From: Lingula anatina
Taxonomy: Eukaryota; Brachiopoda; Lingulata; Lingulida; Lingulidae
Reading direction: 5' to 3'
Length of the DNA: 64,000 nt
Assembly: GCF_001039355.2 (NCBI RefSeq)
Contig: NW_019775417.1
Location: forward strand, 194,698-258,697
Shown here: positions 58,357 through 64,000 of the stretch, piece after piece
Layout: each line of letters begins with the position of its first letter
Position numbering within the stretch: the first letter of the stretch is position 1
Made by a program: the position numbers and the translations under genes
The notes under the pieces: model-generated
Databases searched by the model: none
What the model was told of the DNA's origin: nothing
What the model saw: only the letters and a program-made list of their open reading frames with translations

Positions 58357-61300
58357 TTACTTTGATATGCGGAAGCAGTCGCATCGTTTAACGTATCTGA
58401 CCCTCAGCTGGTGAAAATGCCCAAAGTCTGTTGACGTCATAACAGTGACGGCGCGGCCATCTTCTTTCATGATTTTGATGTGGTCAGCAGTCAGTCGTAC
58501 CCTTCAATAAAAAAGTTACAATGTTTTTTACCTATTAAAAACGAGCGCGTGTTAATTTGAAACGGTATTAACACTAAACCCTTTCCCGACTTATGAATAT
58601 ACATTAAAAACGTAAAATTATAAAATGTTTTAACTAGAGGCCCCCAAGGGTGCACCCCCCCCTCCCCAGCAATAAAGCAGTTAAAATTCTCTGAAAATAA
58701 TTAGGAAATCTAAATTTAGTTAAAATTATTTTCCCTCCATTATCTCCTAAGTAATTGTCATTTCAGAAAATTTCGACAAATTTTGTGCAGAATGTACAAA
58801 TAGCTCATCCAAAAACCAACGCTGTTAAACATATAACCGTTGGAGGGGTGGGGGGGGGAAGGTTGAGACTTACATGTGGGTATGGGGGCCAGGCGGGTCC
58901 TCCGTGGCGACCGTTGTTTCGAGCTCGATGTCGCGCAGAGTTGGAGCATATTCCGTGGCATTATCAGAGGACAGGGCAATCGGTAATTCCCGGTACAAGC
59001 TGATGTACTTCCGCTGCTCCATGACCATGTCCTACAAAGATATATAAATGAATAAATAAATGGTGAAGTTTTCACCACGTGAAAATAATAAATTATATGG
59101 ACAGGGAAAAGCACACATATGAGAAAACGGAAAGAAGATTAAGAAAGGATGGGTGAAAAATTGCAGGAATATTTGTCATAGGTAATGTCTTGTTTAAGAC
59201 GCTGTCAAAAATTAAAATCCTACTGTATGTGTTCCATGTATTAATACCACTGTTTTGAAATCATTCAGCTTACAGAGATACTTAGCGAAAGAAACAAAGA
59301 ACCGTTGGAAGTCGTGCATGACAAAGTCTTTAAAAAATACTTTCAAAAATGTCCCAATTAAAATAAATAAATAAATAAATAAATGAATAAATAAATAATA
59401 CCTTTAGTGCCTCGATCTCCTTCATGATGGTGCTGCCCTCTACCGACACGGGCATAATGGGCCATCTCTGACGAATTTCACCAGCGCCATCTATGTTAAG
59501 TTCAATTCGAAAACCAGAGGCATCTACCGATTTTACTTCGCCTAGAAAAAAGTGTGTTCAATTTATACCTTGTCTGTATGGTACGTCAAGACCATCAGAT
59601 TTCATGGACTAAAATTTATGTTCAGATGTCGAATATGTAAAAAGAACAAACTCAAGGATAACAGTAATGTTAATCATCAGTCTACCTTGTCTGTCAAGGA
59701 CTCCAAGAAACCATTCCCAAACCCTGTTGTACTAACATTGGATCGAACTATCCCCAAGGAGATTCTCGCTTAATTGCAATTAACCTAAGCGGCTGAGATG
59801 TCTGTCACGCCTACTGAAGCTGATAAGGGCTAATTAACTATCGTTTAGCAGCTTTAGGTAGGCGTCCCAGACATCTAAGCCACTTAAGCTGAAAGCAATT
59901 TAACGAGAACCCCTGTTAGATCGATCTATGGATGGGAACCCAGTCCAAGACTGCACTTCCACAGATTTAGATCGACCCATCTTACCTAACTCCCTGGGGG
60001 TTCACGACAAATTGCTGTCAGCTCAAGAGGCTTAATTGTCTGTCACGCCTGACAAATCAGCAAGGGTAAAGATAATTACCCCCTAACAACTTTACTAGGC
60101 GTGACAGACATTTAAGCCGGCCAAGTTGACAGCAATTTAGTGAGACTCCCCAGGGGGATAGATCGATCTAAATATCTGTGGAAATGGTCTCCAAGAGTAG
60201 TTGATAACTCAAAGCGTAGACCCGACAGTAGATTTCAGTGGTTTAAGTATAACTGTAATTCTAATCATCACTGTACCTTGTCTGTCCAAGACACCAACGC
60301 CTCTATATCTCACGGTGTCCGCAGCGTCCTTATCCCCGTTGGTGTAGAACATCTCTACCGGAGTGTGGTAGTAAAAGGCATTGTTGGTACCATCAAATGC
60401 CAAGTTGGCTTCCTTCTTTCCATTACGGACAGAACCTTTTAAAGACAAAAAAGAAAAATATAGCGATTATACTAGTAGATGATCGGCAGTATATGATAAA
60501 ATATACGACTGTGAAATCTGGGGGCGTAATTATCCATTTCCGTGCATAAAATGGTTATAGCCGGGCTTAAATTATCTTTAAATGAGTAAATGGGCAAAAG
60601 CGGACTATAGTTTGTGGTCTTAATAAAGCATCTGTATCAAACAACTGCAATGGACTTTTAAGACTTCCAGAATACTGAATAAATTGGTTCGCAGTTGTTG
60701 ATACAAGGTCTACACAAAATCCACCAGGCACATCTCTACACCCACGGTTCTTACCGTTTGGCCCCGCTCTCACAGTCTTCCCAAGGTCGGACTTGGCGTC
60801 TCCTTTGAAGTGCAGGTTGTAAGGGTTCCAGGAACTCAGAGGCGTTGAATACACGATCTCCAGGGGGATAGCATAGGTCCACTTTTGTTCTACTCTGCCG
60901 CAGTCTTTAACTACAAAATACAGTCTTTCAATCTAAAATCAAATAGGAATACGATTTCCAATACCTAAATGTTTAAAATATTTATTGGTTAAGGAAATGT
61001 GTACCTTACAGTATGTTATTGTTAAACGTTGTATATCTAACTTTGTTTATGCTTTCTAAGGCAAAATGGGGAAAAACTTGTATGATGAAAATTGAAAAAA
61101 AAAAAAAAACTATTTTCTACTTACCTCTGTTGTTTTTCTTCCTTAGTTTACAATCTTTAATACTTAGACCGGCTACTTTCTCTTGTGTTGTCATAGCCAT
61201 GAAGATGTTCTGGTCTGAGTAACTACGATGCATCTGTGTTAAGCCGTTTGCTCCCTAATACCGAGTGGAAAAACGCATAAATATAATCCTTGTTATGGTT

Positions 61301-62797
61301 GTTCGTGTTTCTAACTTACATGTACCACGAAAATGAAAACTTTTGAACGCAGTCATTTTTAAAGAAAAAGTAATGAATATGGGTCAACATAAATGTTAAA
61401 AGTTTGAATAAAAATGAAATGATTAAATAATGACAGAACAGATGATAGAATTATTTTTAAAAAAATAATAATAAAGATGAATTAACACACCTTTTTAGCG
61501 ACTTTAAACCAACGATGGTAGTAACCGGCATTCAGCACGCGGTCGTTGCCGTCTTCGTCCGGGTCCAAGGTGAAGGCCGTGTAACCAAAGATGTCGTCTG
61601 TTATATTAGCTGGATAATTGTCCTTGCCTGGGATCTGCTCCATCAGCTCGTCCAGAAAACTACGCTGATACGCCTTCTCTTCACTCCAGTACCCGCGGTT
61701 GTCAGGGTTTAGTTGGAACCTATGGAATATTTTGTAATTTTATTTTTTTAATGGATGATACAGACAATTAGTAAATTTATCCAATTAATTATATTTATAC
61801 TATTATATTTGTATTATATTTTACATTCAATTATATTACTTATTATATTTTTCAAAAATTAATCCATATTTTTTTTAAATATGAAATCTTCTGATATTGT
61901 TGAATGAGAAGATTAATTTATTTTTTGTACAAAACATTTATTAAATCTCATTCAATACTGAACAACCGATAAATAGATAGATGAAAAAATATTGAAATGA
62001 AGTGTTACCGGATACAGTCTCCGTTATTGGCCTTACCTCGCTCTTCGTGATCCGGTTTGTAGCGCCATGCTGGATTTGTAGGCCATTCTGGAATGAAGGT
62101 CGTCCACGGTCCGGAAGTGGCTGAACGGTATGTCCTTCTTCAGAGGATGACATAATATCCGGTAATTCCATTGCGCAAGCTCGGGAATCGTGCCGTTGAT
62201 GAGACCGGAAATGGTGACGGGAAGATAGGCAAAGTTCTCAAGGTTGTCCTTGCGACCAGAGTACGCGCTGAAGCGAGCCTTCTCGTGCAGGTCAAACCAG
62301 TCCGTGGCGTCCAAAAAGTGGCGATCGCTGTCGAAAGACTCTTCTAAAGATGCTGTGAGTGAAAGATACGAATACTGTAATTTTTTTTAATGGGATGCAA
62401 ATTAAAGCTTTTTGCTTAATTAATACCGCTGAAGTACACATTATTAATTCAAACAATTACGCACACAAACAAATAAACAGAAAATAAGAATATATAATTT
62501 ACTGGCAATTATTTTAAAAACTGTTCATTCTTACGACAACATAGCTGACACAGCTTTCTGAGTATCTTATTCATTTCTCGCAGATAATTTTCCATTACCT
62601 GAACTTTTCATCCAGGCTCCTTCTAAGTAGCAAAGGTTGGCTTTGAAGTATTTAGTGTAATCTCTGTGAGATTTGTCTTGATTTTTCCAGGCTTTAAACC
62701 ACTCCTTCATCTCCGCTATTTGTTCCTGCACCGTGGCTTTATTCCTGACCTGAATGAATACATGGTTGGTAATTAAACAACGAATAAGCAATGAACA

Positions 62798-62846
<49 letters not shown>

Positions 62847-63359
62847 GATAGATAGATAGATAGATAGATAGATGAATAAATTGATGAAACAAACAATCAA
62901 AAAACAAATTGATTCATATATTTTAAAAAGCAAGACGAAAAATAAAAATACAAAAATAAAAAACACGAAGTCCATAAAATGAAGATAAATGAATAAAAAA
63001 ATTAAGAGAAGAGTAAACAGATAGATAACTAAAGATTGATACTACTAAAAATAGATCTATTACAACTAAATAGACTTCTTTACACTTGAAATATTCTGAC
63101 GCTGTTGCAAAATTATCAAACGATGCCAACAGTACCTCTGGTGGCACATCAGGGAAAGGGATATCCTCTGTGCAGTGAAAATCTCTGCTTCTCCGGCATG
63201 GCATGACGAACTTGTAATCGTTATGTCTGGTCCGGAACTCCACCCCGTTCAATACGGCGACGAACTCTCCCATCCCTATGGTGCGGTCGTAGTTAGCATG
63301 GTTATGAATACTGACGGCGCTGTTACCGGTGTACGTCGTGGAGTGGTACGGCCGCGTGC
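58357..63359 (-). CDS. Uncharacterised secreted or membrane-anchored protein, tandem copy 2 (exons 3-12; 5' end outside window)
   Basis: Exons from 5' to 3': 63136-63359, 62599-62749, 62037-62343, 61491-61719, 61125-61254, 60755-60910, 60277-60435, 59402-59541, 58874-59031, 58357-58501 (TAA). Every exon has the length of its copy 1 counterpart except 60277-60435, which is one codon longer (VEMFYTN against VEFYTN). Reading frames are intact and residues differ only sparsely (GEFVAVLNG for GEFAAVLNG, SGLING for SDLING, KKNNR for KKKRR). Hence both copies appear functional. Exons 1-2 would lie beyond 64000. Function unknown, as for copy 1. Confidence 0.87.
59736..60190. mobile_element. Two adjacent palindromic MITEs of the Harbinger-like family in an intron of copy 2
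   Basis: The first (about 59736-59945) has AGCCACTTAAGCTGAAAGCA mirrored by CTAAGCGGCTGAGATGTCTG. The second (about 59952-60190) has CTCAAGAGGCTTAATTGTCT and AAGCCGGCCAAGTTGACAGC. Each can fold along nearly its full length, and GATCGATCTA lies near the ends. Confidence 0.65.
62800..62875. repeat. (AAT)n and (ATAG)n microsatellites in intron 3 of copy 2
   Basis: About fourteen AAT units followed by about seven ATAG units. ORFs encoding Tyr and Leu runs here are repeat artefacts. Confidence 0.9.
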
Positions 63360-64000
63360 CTGGAGAGACAAATTTGGTTTTGTGACATTTTAAAATCAAT
63401 CTCAAGCTCAATCTCTCATGGACACATGCACACGAACATATCTCCATGCAAAAAAGACAACACAACACAAGAACCGGAGAGCACTATTGTCAACCCTAGG
63501 ATGACCTGTTTATGCAAATTAAAATTTATATGGTTAAAGAAAAGTTAATTTTCATAGAAGACACATCCGTTTCATTCAGAGCGTGACCGCTGTTAACTTA
63601 TCTCAAACCCCGGTATACCAGGTGAAGTCTTATAGAAACTGTGCCTGACAAACTACAAGTACTGTACAACGGATGCTCATTATAATTATTTATTAATTAT
63701 AGACTTAGAACATGTTGATTGGTGATTATATACGTAAATTGAATTAAATTGAAAATGATATGCAACGGAACTTGTATTTATTTTGTGGAAATTGAAGGAA
63801 ATTATTTCGACAGTTTTTAAGTGTGTGATGATGATGGATTAGATAGCAGATTCACGAGGTTAAAGCGAAAATAATGGTCGTGGGATTTTAGTTCAGATAA
63901 ATAATTAAGCAGATGCGGCGTATTGCAAAGCACACAAATACTTTCACGTGCGCGCAATAAAAATAAATAACAAAACATAAAATAAAGTTATCAAACAAAG

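Larger units (their letters stand above)
57257..64000. repeat. Segmental duplication, copy 2 (partner 37777-46565), running off the window
   Basis: Begins at the same breakpoint motif as copy 1 and continues to the end of the window in the same order and orientation, so the two copies are direct tandem duplicates separated by about 11 kb of intron, 5' exons and spacer. The spacer phrase GCCGAGCGGGAAACCA (37966; 57592) lies just inside the breakpoint in both. Confidence 0.85.

Overview
The window is animal genomic DNA: AT-rich, with large introns, GT-AG splice sites, dense small DNA transposons and microsatellites, and one 25-base assembly gap. The protein families and repeat types suggest a marine invertebrate. 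I cannot fix the phylum from the sequence. No bacterial or viral genome organisation is present.

Region 1 (1-9762, + strand) is the 3' third of a VPS13B orthologue: twelve exons whose phases all agree, ending in a stop at 9760-9762. Its introns carry tandem repeats, and two exons have their donor ends duplicated in tandem.

Region 2 (about 11.9-37.8 kb, all genes on the - strand) is the most interesting part. It is a tandem array of small secreted cysteine-rich peptide genes. Five are near-identical in design (A-E, mature-peptide exons ending at 16313, 19532, 21842, 26821 and 33724). Each has a TATA box, a short non-coding exon 1, a signal-peptide exon ending in phase 0, and one exon for a mature peptide with ten cysteines and a C-terminal CC-x-HHH-C tail. 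A sixth, divergent member (F, 13408-13997) has eight cysteines. Decayed remnants lie at 12.0, 25.2, 32.1 and 37.7 kb. The C, D and E units are recent tandem duplications whose spacers were hit by several DNA transposons. These include a 1926 bp Tc1/mariner-like element carrying a helix-turn-helix ORF and a BEN-domain-like ORF. I do not recognise the peptide family; a host-defence or venom-like role is only an inference.

Region 3 (38.7-64 kb, - strand) holds two tandem copies of a large gene for an uncharacterised, probably secreted or membrane-anchored protein. Copy 1 is complete or nearly so (12 exons, 38727-51122, at least 704 residues). Copy 2 is exons 3-12 (58357-63359), with its 5' end beyond the window. 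Exon lengths are identical except for one extra codon. The copies are separated by a LINE reverse-transcriptase fossil, a MITE and a diverged, partly inverted ~180 bp repeat array. Copy 1's second intron holds a 2.7 kb transposon-like element containing interleaved inverted repeats.

Coding exons were assembled by hand from ORF continuity, splice sites and, where available, comparison between paralogues. Transcription start sites and 5' UTR limits are approximate.
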